64,000 nucleotides of DNA from positions 868,001 through 932,000 of the forward strand of contig JAUFSD010000018.1 in the NCBI GenBank assembly GCA_033030425.1. The letters run 5' to 3'. The DNA is from Verpa conica. Lineage: Eukaryota; Ascomycota; Pezizomycetes; Pezizales; Morchellaceae. A program made the translations under genes and the position numbers. The notes beneath the pieces were generated by a model. It had not been told where the DNA came from, made no database searches, and was given only the letters and a program-made list of their open reading frames with translations. How positions within the stretch are numbered: position 1 is the first letter of the stretch; the number at the start of each line of letters is the position of its first letter. Positions 34,601 through 47,293 of the stretch are shown here, piece after piece.

Positions 34601-37494
34601 CCACGATATCTAACCATGTGGTGATGGTACAAGACTTCCATGCCACCCAAGCCACGTGCACTCACAACTCCCATACCAAAAGTTGCTTTTTCGTTAAACC
34701 CCTCCCCCTTTTTTTACACTTTCTCCTAGGCACCATACAACCAATAAATTTGATCCTCGGCAGCTTTCTAAGAATACATGCTTGCCCCCTCAGGTTCCAA
34801 AAATCCCGCGAATGTGTCAATTAATTAGGATTGACTACCTCAACCCCAACCGCATTCACCCGATTTCAATGGTCTAATATAGTTGAGTCTGATAGACGAT
34901 ATTTGCCACTATCAAAAAGCGCCTTAATATCGTAATTGTCTACGTGTAACGAAACCTAAAAAAAACAAAAAAAACAATACCGTGTCTAAAGAATATGAAC
35001 GCTCAACCGGTACCCGGCTAGAGAAAGACAACATGGTTTTAGGGTCCCACGTGCGTAGACGAGAAGGGGGGAGTTGTTTGAGAAGCTAGCGTAATCAAGG
35101 CTACATGTAGGGGAGCTAGGCAACGGAAGGTATAGTTAATCTCATAGGCTTATAACAAAGACTATTTATAAGCCTCACAAGGCTATTCAATCTGTATGGC
35201 TGGTCCTGTGTTTCTGAATTATTACTCTTTTTTTTCTTTTCTTTTTGTTTCGCTCCTCTTGTTCTCTTGTTTACAAACATTGCTCCTAAACAAAGATACC
35301 CAGGTCACTTCCTTATCAGCCCCACTGCCGCGCAACTATCCGAGTACCTTGAGCCCCCACGTAGATTAGAAATCTATTCTAGAAGGAAAGCACTTTCTCG
35401 ATTGGTACACGGCTAGCAGCGAAATAGAATGGTACTCCTACATGTAGTTCTATTCTCTTACCCATCATACATATATATATTCAAGTATAATCATGCTACC
35501 AGCCGCTTTGATGTAACGTTTGCTCGTGTACGTTTGTAGAGTCCCGTGAGTATAACCGTTGACACGGGCATTTGCGTGATTCTAGAATCACGGGAAAACA
35601 CAAAGGAAGGAAATAATAAGAATGTTGAATAGTAAACGGAGATGTCTAGATGTAGGTCCATGAGGATACCCCACACTCTCGGATCGAAGGGATGTCGGAA
35701 GAATGTTGCGAGAGCATTATTATTCGTTGTTCCTGCATCTCAAAACCGTTACTCTGACCATACATACGGCTACCCTGTATGCAGTGTTCTAGTCCAGACC
35801 AGAGCCCAGCCAGACACAATTAGTAACAGATAACCCTAACCCACATGCCTTACTTACAATGTTTATTACGGTGTGACCTGTTTTGAAGTATATTTCCAAT
35901 TGGCCAGGCAGTACCTCACCCCCCTCTCACATTCCTCCCTCGGGCTCCTATCAGCACCCCCCCACCCATCCTCCAGAGCTGCATAAGAACAGAAATTTGA
36001 GGCTAGGGACCTTTTGCCAACTGTCCATCCCTAAACCTTCTAGCATGATGACACTGCCTAGGCCCACCTCAGCCGCTTCGGGGGATAAAAATTCAAATAA
36101 CCTTTTTTATTTCTTGTTTTGGTTATTTCATTTGCCGTCGCATCTCGTCTTGTGCACCTATTCTATTACCGCTGGCATCCCATCCACTACCCGCTATCTT
36201 GGTTTTATCTGACGGGTAACAGTTTATGGGAAGACCTGGATCGATGGTTTATGCTTTTTAGGCTATGCGCAGCCGATAGCCACAGTACACGGCACACGGC
36301 AAGTAGAATATTTATACCCTTCTTATCAAAGGGGAAGCTCGAGAATCCATTGGGTCCACCTACTGCACTGCATACATATGGGTATCGAGGATAAAGCTAC
36401 GGAACAACATGAATCTATCTATTCTTGTAGGCGCGCCGAATGAGGTATTTCTAACCTGTAGTATGTAGAGTTAGAGAGGGAGAGAGGGAGAGAGTATACA
36501 CCCTTCCCCCCCCCCCCCTTCCTCAATATACATTTGGTTCGTAAACCCGTAGACACATATAATTCTCCGGCCGGCCGGCACGTGCAGAATGTAACACTTT
36601 TCAAAAATGCTGAAAACTCCAATAAAACGTGCACTCTAAGGTGTACGGTAAAGGGATTTAGCCAGGCGGGCTTCCCCGGGAAATTTGGTGCGGCGAGTGG
36701 CGTGCATAGTGATGAGATTCTCATAGCCCTTAAGACTATCTATCACATACACCCGGCATTGATTACTTGTATCGGCCTGGATTATATATCCACCGGTTGC
36801 GATTGCCTCTTTCTGTCGAATATGATCTCGGGTCCGAGCCGAATTCTTGACAGACACGTGTAGAGTAGACGAGAAAGAAAGAAGGAAAAAACCGCCAAAG
36901 GACTGAGCGCCAGGTTCAAAGGGGGGAGGAGGGAGGAGGGAGCATGGGGAGATTCAGTACCCCATACTTTGGGGTTACTAGATTAGGCGAGGCTTAAGCC
37001 CCGGTTCCGTCGTTTTCTCCGATTGTTTGTTCTCAAACATGTAGGTTCCAGGTCTTTGGCCTGGTACTCGGGTGTATATTTATGCAGAGTGATACGTGTT
37101 GACCGGGAACTGCATGTAAATTTCCAATTAGTGTTATTGAATATTTAATGAATCGGACTATCGGCGTCCATAAGAAGTCTTACGTTCGAGTTGGAACAAA
37201 TGAAAAACATGTTTCATGGATGATAAAACGTAGATAGCTTTCCTAAACAAGAGGGGAATCCCATAAAGGAGCGTGTACAAACCTGGCGCTCAAAGCCACA
37301 CCGCAAGGATATGCTTCACCAGCACCTCGGGAATACCGTTGAGTGTATCACTGTTCCAGAACTCTTCCGTTTTTCTTCAAGCCACACAGAGCCCGCTAGC
37401 ACATGTTAGGTTTAGCCTGTGTCAATAGTGGCAAGGTTTGGGTCGGGCCGGGCTGGGGGGGGCCGGGGGTATCTCATGGAAGGGTGGAAGAAGA

Positions 37495-38088
37495 CTACTT
37501 GGAATAATCTGTTGGTTTGACAAGCATCCCAATGTTTTTCAGCGCCTGGTGGAAGACCTCCGAGGCCTCGGGTAGGGAAGCAATTATTCCGTAGATCTAA
37601 AGGAAAGGGCCGTGGGCGCAGCAGAGAATCAGTTACCCCAGGATTGTCACCATCGCGGGATGTCGGTGAAGAGCCACTGACATCCACAGAACCCCCCAAC
37701 TGCACTGCCAATGCCATATGCCGAAAAAGGGCTGCAGATTTGTAAATTTGTGGTGTCTTAATTACCTGTGTTTTCTTTCAGGCGCGATCCCGTTTGTGGT
37801 TTCGAGAATCGGACATGTGGGGCTCGAAGCGCTAGCTACTACTGGAAACATCCTAAATGTGTAGATTGGAGGGCCTGGGCACCAAAGAACACCGCAAATC
37901 GGCTTGCTTAATACATCTCTATGCTCAACAGAGGTCAGAGTCTTGATCTCGTCTCCTGGTAAGGAGCTGGTGCAAATCCTCTTGAGTAATGATGCACCGA
38001 GAGCCTCAGCGTATGATTCCCAGGTAGCGGGTGCTCTCAAGCCACGACCACGTTTACGCTCCACACGGACCTTAAAGACACGCTTGGC
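37495..38088 (-). CDS. Possible uncharacterised gene or gene fragment
   Basis: I do not recognise this gene and the model is uncertain. A minus-strand open stretch at about 38088-37900 encodes a basic, protein-like sequence (KRGRGLRAPATWESYAEALG and TSVEHRDVLSKP). Downstream, a frame from about 37717 to 37640 followed by a GTAACT...TTTAG intron (about 37639-37592) leads to IYGIIASLPEASEVFHQALK and ends in PTDYSK at 37495. The middle junctions near 37880-37750 cannot be set with confidence, and no clear start exon was found, although a frame beginning at 38432 may belong to it. It could be an intron-rich lineage-specific gene or a decaying copy. Confidence 0.28.
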
Positions 38089-39067
38089 ATAGGCTCAAGC
38101 CTAATATGGTACTGGGGGGAGTGGCTTGATCTGGCGGCGTTGTTTGGGGTGGTATTTTCTGCCCGAATATGAAATGTCTTACAATACTACACACGCAAAA
38201 ATAATGCGGGAGAGCGGGAGTGCTGAGTTGCAGAGTAACAGTGGCCGGAAATGTTGTCTTTGTTGGCCATAGCCGGATAAGTGTTACCCATGGCTGACTT
38301 TGAATATATCCAGTTACAGTCAAGACTGGCTGCTTTGGGACCAGTGTCGAGGGTACATCCGGCCTCGTATTGTGTTTTGCAGAGTAATGACTTATAATCA
38401 ATTGTTCCATCATCACTTGGGCTATCAGTCATTGAACATCCAAAGTTGCCTGACGATCTTCAATGGAGGAGAGTATGTGGGAGGAAAAAGAAAAAGAGCA
38501 GTCCGAGTCATCGGGATGTTGGTTCCCCTAGCACATGTTGGAATCCCAGAAGAAACCCCCCTGTACCAATCTACTGTCATATTGACATTGACCCCACGCA
38601 TTTTCCTGTTCTGATTCTGAGAGCCTGCTATCAATTTTCATGTGGGTTTCACCCAATCTCTGTACCTCATCGTATCTAATGGGAATGATCCTAGGCTTTA
38701 CTTACCCACCACCACCAGTACGTGGCGGGATGAGGTTTTGTTTTGCGGCCCTGGCTCTGATTTGTGGGTAAACTGTCAAGCAGCTAAAGAACACTGAGAC
38801 CTGGAGACTGGCGAAGAGCCCAGAGACGAGCTAGAAAATTCCCGATCCATGCCATGGATATTGGGTACTATACATATGTACAAACATCACAGCCAGACCC
38901 AGGACAACGAATCGCTCTCCCGGAACTAGGAAGGCAGGCAGGCATCACACAGCAAGGCAGATGTTACCAGGCAAGGTATGTAACCTGGTTGGGTGTTCTC
39001 TGCACGAAACGTTTTCCTTCCTTCCCCCCCCCCTCTTCGGCCAATATGTTTTTCATTCTAGGACTTC

Positions 39068-39126
39068 GGCACTTTTTTCTTTTCTTTTCTTTTCTTTTCT
39101 TCTTCCCATTTCTTTTTCTTCTTGCT
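39068..39126 (+). promoter_or_regulatory. Pyrimidine tract upstream of SANT gene
   Basis: A ttttc-unit pyrimidine tract about 440-500 bp before the start codon, with further CT-rich stretches after it. Tracts like this often precede transcription starts in filamentous fungi. The role is inferred from position. Confidence 0.4.
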
Positions 39127-39567
39127 CACTCGATCTGACAACCTCTGCCAATTATCTGCAATGTTCCGTCAAGCCCCAATTAGCTATCGTTAGTATCGCA
39201 ATTATTGATCATTGGGGGTCAGTGCAGAAGGCGATATCGGTCAGTGAATTTTTCTCACTCATACTCTTCACACAAGTACTTAAAACCCTAGCCTTTCCAC
39301 CTATCTTGTCTTTCTCGCACCTCGTTCTTATTTTTTTGTCTCCAGGTTGTTGTACTGTTTTTGCCTCGTCAGGTTTTCGCACTTGAGTTTTGCATTCCGC
39401 TCAGGGCTGTCGCTACTTCTGCATACATACTAGCATTCAACACCACAGATTATTCTACAGGCTTACAGTCTCACGATTATTCGTTGTAAGCTCTGCCTCG
39501 AAAAACCTCTGCATAAAACTAGCATCTGCTCGTCCCACTGGCCCGTATTATACACACACCTTTCGCA

Positions 39568-41146
39568 ATGCCACTGCTCGAGCCAATCACTTTCCTATCA
39601 GCTCCCGCGCGCCGGGCAGATAGCACCCCAGTCACCCTGGCCAAAGCTGAAGATGTGTCTTCGTGTTCGCCTTGGTCATCTCCTGAATTTCGATCAATGA
39701 CGCACAGGTCACAGCCATTGGTGATGCCGTCTGGCGTCAACTCACTCTCTAGATCAGACCCACCAACACCCCCGAGAGGCCCTCCACCGACCCCGCGCCG
39801 CAGAGCTCATAGTGAATTGTCGAGATCTGACCCTCCAACACCCCCTCGTGGTCCTCCGCCCACTCCTCGGCGTAGAGATCAGGTGGCTTTCAACTCGCTG
39901 TCTCGCCGTGATCCTCCCAGCCCGCCGAATGGGCCGCCACCAACTCCCCGCAGGCACAAGGCTGATATTTTCAATTCTTTATCTCGGCGCGATCCTCCTA
40001 GTCCTCCAGGTGGACCGCCGCCTACTCCTGATCGTAACAATGATTATGACTTTTTCAATTCACTGTCTCGAAGGGATCCACCAACTCCACCGAGAGGACC
40101 CCCACCATCCCCATGTCGGAGGAATATCTTCAATGATCTTTCTAGACGCGACCCGCCAACTCCACCTAGGGGGCCACCGCCATCTCCCGGAAGTTACGAT
40201 TTTGAGCCCTCTACCGGTTTATCTCGAAGTAACCCGCCTTCACCACCCCGTGGCCCACCCCCAACCCCTAAAAGGTGCCTTAGTGAATATAGCACTTGGA
40301 CTCCAGATGAGACAAATCTGTTGGCGTTCGTTTGTCGAAGTGGTGTTGAATTAGTAAGTTTATCGCGCTCTATAGTGATAGTTGTTGGACTTTTACACTT
40401 CCCTCCCAAAGTTTTGTATATTTGACGTCAATTTTGGGCTAGCGCTTACCAGAAGTCTTCTTACAGGGATGGTACCAAATTGCCGGCTTGTTTCACGGAA
40501 AAGATGTCGACGTATGCAGGAGCAAGTACCGAGAAATTCAACATTCCGAACAGGCCCTTCTCGATCAGCTAGGAGATCCGGGTAGTGATGGTGATGACAG
40601 CAAAAGGTATGCATACGATGGTTTGAATAGCCGTTGAACAGATACACATGCATCGGCATGCATAAATCCGTATATTTGCTTTTGATTACTACTTGGAGTG
40701 TATTTGGTCTCGCGTATTTTCAATCCATTATACTGATCCACGATCCGCCTGCAGCTTCTACCGCAAACCCCTGCAGCTTTGCATCCCGACCGATGAGGTT
40801 CCGGGTCTGTCCCCCGGGCCCTCGCCAGTGGGGTCTCCTGTATGTGACCGTCGCACTATCAGAAGCTTTATTAGTGACGTGGAATGCGCTGTCGAGCTCG
40901 AGATGCCAAAAAAGACGAAGGCAATTGCGTGAGTACATACAATTTCAGCTCCTCCGCACTAATCTTTTCGCCTGCGCTGACATTTCAATTTTACCGCCGA
41001 GTAGTCATTTGTCGGATGAACTGAATTTTGCTTTGGGGAAGGAGTGGGACGTCAAGGATCGTGTCCAGGGCCAACACGCGTTCCCACCATACCCCGCAGG
41101 GGTGAGCTGGGCGATGGCGCCAGGCTTTCTTCAGATGGCGGATTAG
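39568..41146 (+). CDS. SANT/Myb-like protein with seven proline-rich repeats
   Basis: Exons 39568-40353, 40467-40606, 40755-40928 and 41005-41146 give 413 aa; all introns are GT-AG and frame is kept. Residues about 55-240 hold seven tandem copies of LSR(R/S)DPP(T/S)PPRGPPP(T/S)P, each with a short variable spacer. The repeats are PxxP-rich like SH3 or WW ligands and are probably disordered. Next comes a SANT/Myb-like motif spanning the first intron, STWTPDETNLLAFV at about 242-255, then GWYQIAG and CRSKYREIQ, with spaced aromatics typical of the fold. The C-terminal part is unrecognised. It probably acts in the nucleus, but DNA binding is not shown: SANT domains also bind histone tails. Repeat copies differ mostly by synonymous changes, so selection appears to keep the protein motif. 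Confidence 0.8.
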
Positions 41147-44100
41147 CTCTTCTCTCCCGGAATCGAAGCTGAGCACAGGCGTGTGGAGTTAGATGGTTTC
41201 TCTTGGTGTCACCGGAATAGATTGTGCAGGAGCTTCTTTGAGCAGACTTGGGCCACGGCGCGTAGTTTTTTTTCTTTCCCTTTCTTTTGCCTCCTCATCT
41301 TATAGGGGGGCTTTTTTTTTTCCTTCTCTATATTCACGCTCCGAGTACTGATAGAGTTTGCGACTGTTGTTTTGCTTTTTTTGATGTCTGTGCTTTATTT
41401 TTTTAGGTTGCGTCACAGATTATTATTATGGGAACGATTTTCTCTTTTGTTTCATTTCATGAACTAAGTGTGTCTTTCTTAGCTTCGGCTTTCCTTTTCT
41501 TTTTTTTTCTTGCAGAGGCACATTGTCTGTGGGGCATTAGATGGTTGTCTTCTTTTTTTTCATCAACACTACGCGGGACAGATTTTTGCGGCTACGATGG
41601 GGTTGAAACATGGGGTTATGTGGGGGCCGGAGATGAGATTGTGGACATGATTTTATTGGTTTTTGATAGATACGTGCGATTCGGCGAACTTTCTTCTCCT
41701 CTTCTGTTGTTAATTTCGGAGGGGGGTAGAAAATAAGATAATTGGGGAAAAAGACTGGGTTAAAAATAGATAAACTAGACGGAACAGCAATAAAAAAAAA
41801 TAAAAAAAAATAAAAAAAAAAGTACAACATACGGGAGCTTTTTTAACTTTTTTTTTCTTTTCGTGTTTCCGCTTTCCCGACCAAGTTACTATGAGATCTG
41901 ATAGCCTCTTCTAGCAAGATAAATGGAGTCTCTAGATATGACCGGAAAGAGGCAAGATGCCGATGGGTCCGAACACCCGATAGTTCGGGGACACATTTCA
42001 GTTCATGGTTTAGATGTTGTAAAACAGAGCGGGAAACTGACGTTAGTAGTCGATACCGGTCGTTGTTTTAGGATTCTCTAAGGGAAAAGAGAAAGGGAAA
42101 AAAAAAAAAAATTGTCATCAGTTGTGTTACGAATTAATAGAACGCCAAGCTGCTTTCACTGAGTGTAGGGTTAGGGTTGAATTATTTGAGTTTCATCCGG
42201 AACGGGCGCGGCTCTGCAGGGGAGAAAAGTCTCAAACATCTTACTTGCGGCTGGCCCCCAAGAAGCCATTAAGTTTTATGATTATGGAGGAACGGGGGGG
42301 GGGGAGGGGTGTTGATCAGTGCCTTTGGGCCTCAGGCCTAAAACTACATGTCGCCACATCTTTCCTCTCTTTTTTTCTTTCTTTCTTTTCAGCTTCTATA
42401 TACACTTTGGCCACTCGGCTCGTTTGTCCGTTTACTCCATAGAGTCCACACCACCCCATGTAAGCCATGGTAGTAGTGAACATAGTTCGGGAAGTCTAGT
42501 TTTGGAAGTTTACTAGAGAATGTGTTTTATTACGTGGTAGACGCTGGGGTGTCCAGCTCTAGTAACGTAAGTAAATATTCGAGTGATACCTTATGGTGTA
42601 AATATTTATTTGATAGGGGATTGCCATGTCAAGCAAGGAATAGCCTAGAAGAAGTCGTCTCCGCGCAGAAATAAGAAGTGATGTTCATACCTTGATACAC
42701 TAGTGTAAGAAAAGTGACTATCAAATCCTGACTAAGGGTTTACTTATTAGGGAAGTAGATCTTCATGATTACCTATGACATCATACAGGAATAATACGGA
42801 AGTAATATAGTGTTTAATATAATTCCTATGTAGAAATATTCGTGATGTGGTTTGATCACGATCGAATCGACAAGACTTCTGTCAATGATATCGGGGGCAA
42901 AGATCCTCTATTCATGTCTCGCGGGCTTAATGTCATACTTTCCGAAACATCCTGGGAGAGGAGGCTAATGTGTCTAGGAAATTCAAATTCATTAGGCCGT
43001 TAAAGCAAAGATATACGTCAGGTTTCAGGATTTATTAATTAAGTTCCTGTTATTACTCCCATAACTAGGATGTGTTTCCGTATTGTTTTTGCCTTTCGGT
43101 TAAATATACCGGGGTAGGTAGCAACCAAAAAGGCTACGATTTGCTTCTATAAGTGTCCGATGGCCTTAAACTTTCAAGGAACTCATTTAATAATGGGGGA
43201 GGGGTGACCTTTTAATATCATAAAACAATACTCATAGATGTTTAAACCTAAGAAGTAGAAACCTCACGGATATTTCACTCATAGCTATTATTAAGAAGGA
43301 GTAGATATAAATGTTGAGGTTTCCATATGATAACTCGGGGATTCTCTAGATATTAGTAAAATTTCTCGGACCTGGAGGGCAATTGTAAGCTTAGTCATTA
43401 TATCATTATCTAGAATAGTAGTTTGTTGATATTCACCATAAGAGATTGGCAATCATGCTTTAAAAAATACCTCAATTACTGGAGTTCTGATATAGTTAAG
43501 ACGCAATTGTAGGAGGATTCTAAGGTGAATAATTTGGACCAATGTTTCTATTAAGTCACGAGTAATAAATACCAGGACAGGTGAAGGATTCCACCAATAA
43601 ACCCCATAGTACTTTCCAAAACCTCTGAGTATCTTTTACCGGTAGTTATCTCACGGCCCGTTTATTCACGATGTGGGGTTTCATAGAGCGATATTTTGCA
43701 TAGACGACATTGTAATCATACCCTATCACTCGTATACCCAGAACTTATCAATTTTCAGATAAAAGCACATATGACACAACCCTGTTCACATATATATTCC
43801 TTCATCCCAATACTATAAGCACCAACTATGACATAACAAAACTCGCCAGAAGAAATTTCCCGGAGTATCCATTCTTCTTTCTTCTACAAGCGAAGCGCAT
43901 AAAAAAAAATAATCTGAAAACCTAAAGCGAAAAAAAACAAAAGAAACCAAAAAAAGCAGTCTCTACCCCCTCACAATGATTATCGGTATATAATAAACGC
44001 GTACCGTTGCTTGACCGAGCTCTTCGCCGCATCGGTAGATACCGCTAAATATAGGTCGTACAAGGTCACGTTTTGAAGCGCACCCGCCGCAGTCGGGAAC

Positions 44101-44757
44101 AGTGAGGCACCGCACCGGTCAAGGATCTTTAAAGTTGTGGCTGAGTGTCTTGGAAAAGTCTCGCCTCATCTGAGTAATGGGTATCTTAAAATCACAGGGT
44201 TGCGTTATTATTATGATACATGTCTCACGACTCTTACTACCCCACATAACCAAAATAAAATAAGAGTCTGTATCACAGTCCTTTTTTTTTTTATATCTAA
44301 AATATTCCCAAACAACAAAGCTACCTTGGTATCTAACATGCATAAAAATAAAAAAAAAGGGAAACTGTAAACAAAGATGGCTTAATGGTACTAACGCCTG
44401 TACGTAAATGATACAATAACAAAAAAAATGGAAATAAACCCCCATAAATCATCGCTATGTAATTTTCCCAACCCCCCCCTCATCATCACCGGAACCCAAG
44501 AGGTAAGGAAATCCCTTCCTCCAAAAATCATTCAACACCTCTACAAGCGCCACCTAATTCCGAGTTCCGATGAAAAAGGAAAAAAAGGAGTAAAATCAGA
44601 AACCAATAGTGAGTATCTCGGTCTACAGAGAGAGAAAAAGGAAAAAAAAAGTCTTGACCGGAATTTTACCAAAACACGGCTCAGCTTACAACAAGCGAGC
44701 CACGCCCTAACTTCCCGAAGAAAAGAATAAAAATACAGAAACTAACCGAATTCTAAC
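41147..44757. other. Gene desert
   Basis: About 3.6 kb with no supported gene. It begins with the T-rich 3' region of the SANT gene, including an aataaaaaaa-type tract at 41788-41821. The rest (about 42500-43900) is AT-rich with stops in all frames. 44000-44120 is more GC-rich, but no RNA gene could be folded there by eye. Confidence 0.45.
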
Positions 44758-47293
44758 TTACCGACGAACACCTGCGGCAGTGAGGAGGTCCCATACAACC
44801 TGTCGGATGCCGGAAAGAGAATATTTCGGTGTGGGCTTCTTCCTGAGGATCTTCTTGACAGGCTTCTTCCTGAGGATCTTCTTGACGGGTTTCTTTTTGA
44901 GGATTTTCTTGACTGGCTTCTTCTTTAGGATCTTCTTAACAGGCTTCTTCTTGAGAATCTTCTTGACTGGTTTCTTCTTGAGGATCTTCTTGACGGGCTT
45001 CTTCTTTAGGATTTTCTTGGTGGGTTTCTTCTTTAGGATCTTCTTGGTGGGTTTCTTCTTGAGGACCTTGGTAACCTTCTTGCCGGCCTTCTTGACTGTA
45101 ATCTTCTTCTTCGTAACACCAGTCTTCTTCAAGGGAGCGTTCTTGACCACCTTCTTCGTGCCCGTACGCGGACGACCAGGGATAGCGGGTTTGTCAGACA
45201 TGCACTTCTTGGGCACACCCTTCTCATCCCAAGCCGCCTCCCTCGCCTGTTCCCAGAGTGTCATAACATTGTCGAAAGTTTCCTTAGTGATAGATAGACG
45301 CTGGCAGGCAGGGGTGATGGTGAACTCCAAAGGCTTGTCTGAGCCACGGCGGAATTTGTTCTCCGAGTTGATTGTGGCAGCGGTAAGACGGACAGGGATT
45401 GGGGGAGGGAACCATTCCTCGAAGGGACGACCGACGAGAGTATCGTTCTTGAGACCCTTCTTGAGACCTGAGATAATTGAAACGAACGGAAGGACTTTTC
45501 CACCCTTGGTTCCGCCGACAGCCTGCATGGTCTTTGTGCGATCGGGGCGGCCACCATAGGCAACGGTGCGGACTCCTTGTTCTTGCATACCTTCCACAAA
45601 AGAGTGACAAGCGGAAGCACAGATACCATTAGAGACCTGTATAGATATTAGTGTTTGTAACTAGGAGAAATCTGTGAAGAATGAAACTTACCACAATGAT
45701 GTTCTCATGGCTAAATGGCTGCGTTGTGTTGTGAGTGATATCAAGCTTGTAATCATCGCGGGCAAGTTGCATGTAATCCTGCTTCCACCTCTTTGAGAAG
45801 TACTCTCCACCAACTCCCTTGATCGGGCCCAACCAATCCAACTGGTTCTTGAAATCCTTCCCGTCCATATCGGTGAAGATATCCGCAGCCTGTCCCTGTC
45901 TGATTGACTTCATGTATGCCCAGGTAGTAGGGCTCCACCTCATATTGATACTTGTAAACGCGGCCTTCTGTGGGAAGAACTGAGTAATAAGATCATATGG
46001 GAGGATAACCTTACCACCTCCGTTACCAGTGACATCGATAATGAGACGCTCGACACCATCCTTCTTCCAGCGGACGATTTGATCTTTGACGAACTTCTGG
46101 AACGCCAAGATATACTCATCCTGCTCCATGCGTGCAACGGAGAACTTTCGGATAGTGAGAACGGCCGTCTTTGCATCCTTGGGAAGAATAAAAGAGTTGA
46201 CAGTGTACTCAGGGCCGACCTCAACCATCTCAGGGTATCCTTCCGGCTTCTTAGGAGCCTTCTTCTTCTTAGGAGGCGCAGCAGGCTTCTTCTTCTTCTT
46301 CTTGTTCTTCTTCGGCTTCGGCTTACGCGGGGTGATCTTCTTTAGCTCCTTCTTTGACAAGAAGCAGACCTTCTCAAGACCCGCGGTGTCTTTGAATTTC
46401 AAGTCTCCATTCTTGACCATCGCGGGGAACAGGGTGATTGTCCACTCCACTTTGGTCTCAGAGCCGTTTGCCCAGGTTAATGTGAGATCTTCCCCATTCC
46501 ATAGCTGCCGCTTCGCGAAACGACCTCTACTGTCTCCAGCCGGGAGCGAGTACATCATCTCGTTCCACCTCGCATCCGGATCCACAAACGAAAAGAACTC
46601 TGGAGAGTTTTTTGTAAATTCGCGGAGATAATTTGCCGCCGGCTCTCCGTTAATCTTTGTAATCTTCTCGCCCAGCACTCCTTGCTGCCAAGAACCGGTT
46701 GTATAGTTCTTGTGAATGTGATAGATCTCGGGTACTCCTGTGCTATTTTGCGCCATAGAAACAATGGGGTACTGGTGGACATACTGATACCCGTGAGTAC
46801 AAGCTGGCTCGTAAAGGGTGTGTCCATCGCGGAAGCGGTAGAACATCTTGACAACGTCGTAGTCAAATTCCCAATTTGACTTGTAGGTGTCATCTTTACG
46901 CTTTACCTTCTCCTCGATCTCGTCGAGGGTCTTGTTGAGGTTGAAAGGTGTCAGTTCTAGCTCTGGTGGTGGGTTGAGATGGTAGACAACACTGCTTTGG
47001 ACACCGAGCATTTTTCGGAGGCCGATAATGGTCTTCTCGGAGCGATCAGCATCGAAAGGAACATTCTTAATACAGGCGAGCCATTGTTTTGCGTTTAGGC
47101 CCTGGGTTCCTAAGGAAGGGGGGGAAGATGGTTAGTACTCATTTATTATTAGTGATTACCGATGAAGAGACTTACTGTTTCCTCGCTTTTTAGCGAATAC
47201 TGTACACGGGTCTTCCTTCGCTGCAATAACTGTTCCAATCAAGGTTGAGAGGGCAAGAGCAGCTGCCCCAGCTGATAATCCAGAGAATCGCAT
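44758..47293 (-). CDS. Secreted S41-like serine protease with lysine-rich repeat tail
   Basis: Peptidase S41-like protein of fungi. Minus-strand exons 47293-47176, 47109-45692 and 45636-44758; 804 aa. Residues 1-24 form a signal peptide (MRFSGLSAGAAALALSTLIG). The protease core lies at about 290-560: VERLIIDVTGNGGGKVILP, then VSNGICASACHSFVEGM, with the likely nucleophile Ser520 just after intron 2. Two lysine-rich insertions are unusual. One, at about residues 265-290, is a short KPKPKKNKKKKK-type stretch. The other is a C-terminal array of about ten KKKP(V/T)KKIL units (about 695-785), encoded by 44830-45065. The array is strongly basic and looks DNA-, RNA- or polyanion-binding. Fungal S41 proteins I know lack such a tail. 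Cell wall retention, a nuclear form or antimicrobial action are all speculative. Confidence 0.8.
44830..45065 (-). repeat. 27-bp tandem repeat encoding KKKP(V/T)KKIL
   Basis: About nine in-phase units of 27 bp inside the last exon of the S41-like gene. The units differ mainly at third codon positions and at Val/Thr and Lys/Arg replacements. The multiple-of-three length keeps the reading frame when copy number changes. Confidence 0.9.

Larger units (their letters stand above)
31634..39567. other. Long, mostly gene-free stretch
   Basis: Nearly 8 kb with no confidently supported gene. 31634-32300 is upstream of the glucosidase. 32880-33850 has higher complexity with overlapping open frames on both strands (for example 33036-33539 on minus, with hydrophobic pieces such as GDIGNLIGGYVF), but no frame carries a clear family. 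Ctacatgta sites occur at 35101 and 35438. A purine tract and C-run lie at 36475-36521. A doubtful minus-strand gene is listed at 37495-38088. 38990-39567 is the pyrimidine-rich promoter and leader of the SANT gene. Confidence 0.4.

Noticed and set aside
44780..45559. 259-residue open frame on + with FLRIFLTGFF repeats
   Set aside because: It is the antisense of the lysine-rich repeat of the S41-like gene. The 27-bp in-phase repeat automatically opens the opposite frame; there is no start context or family.
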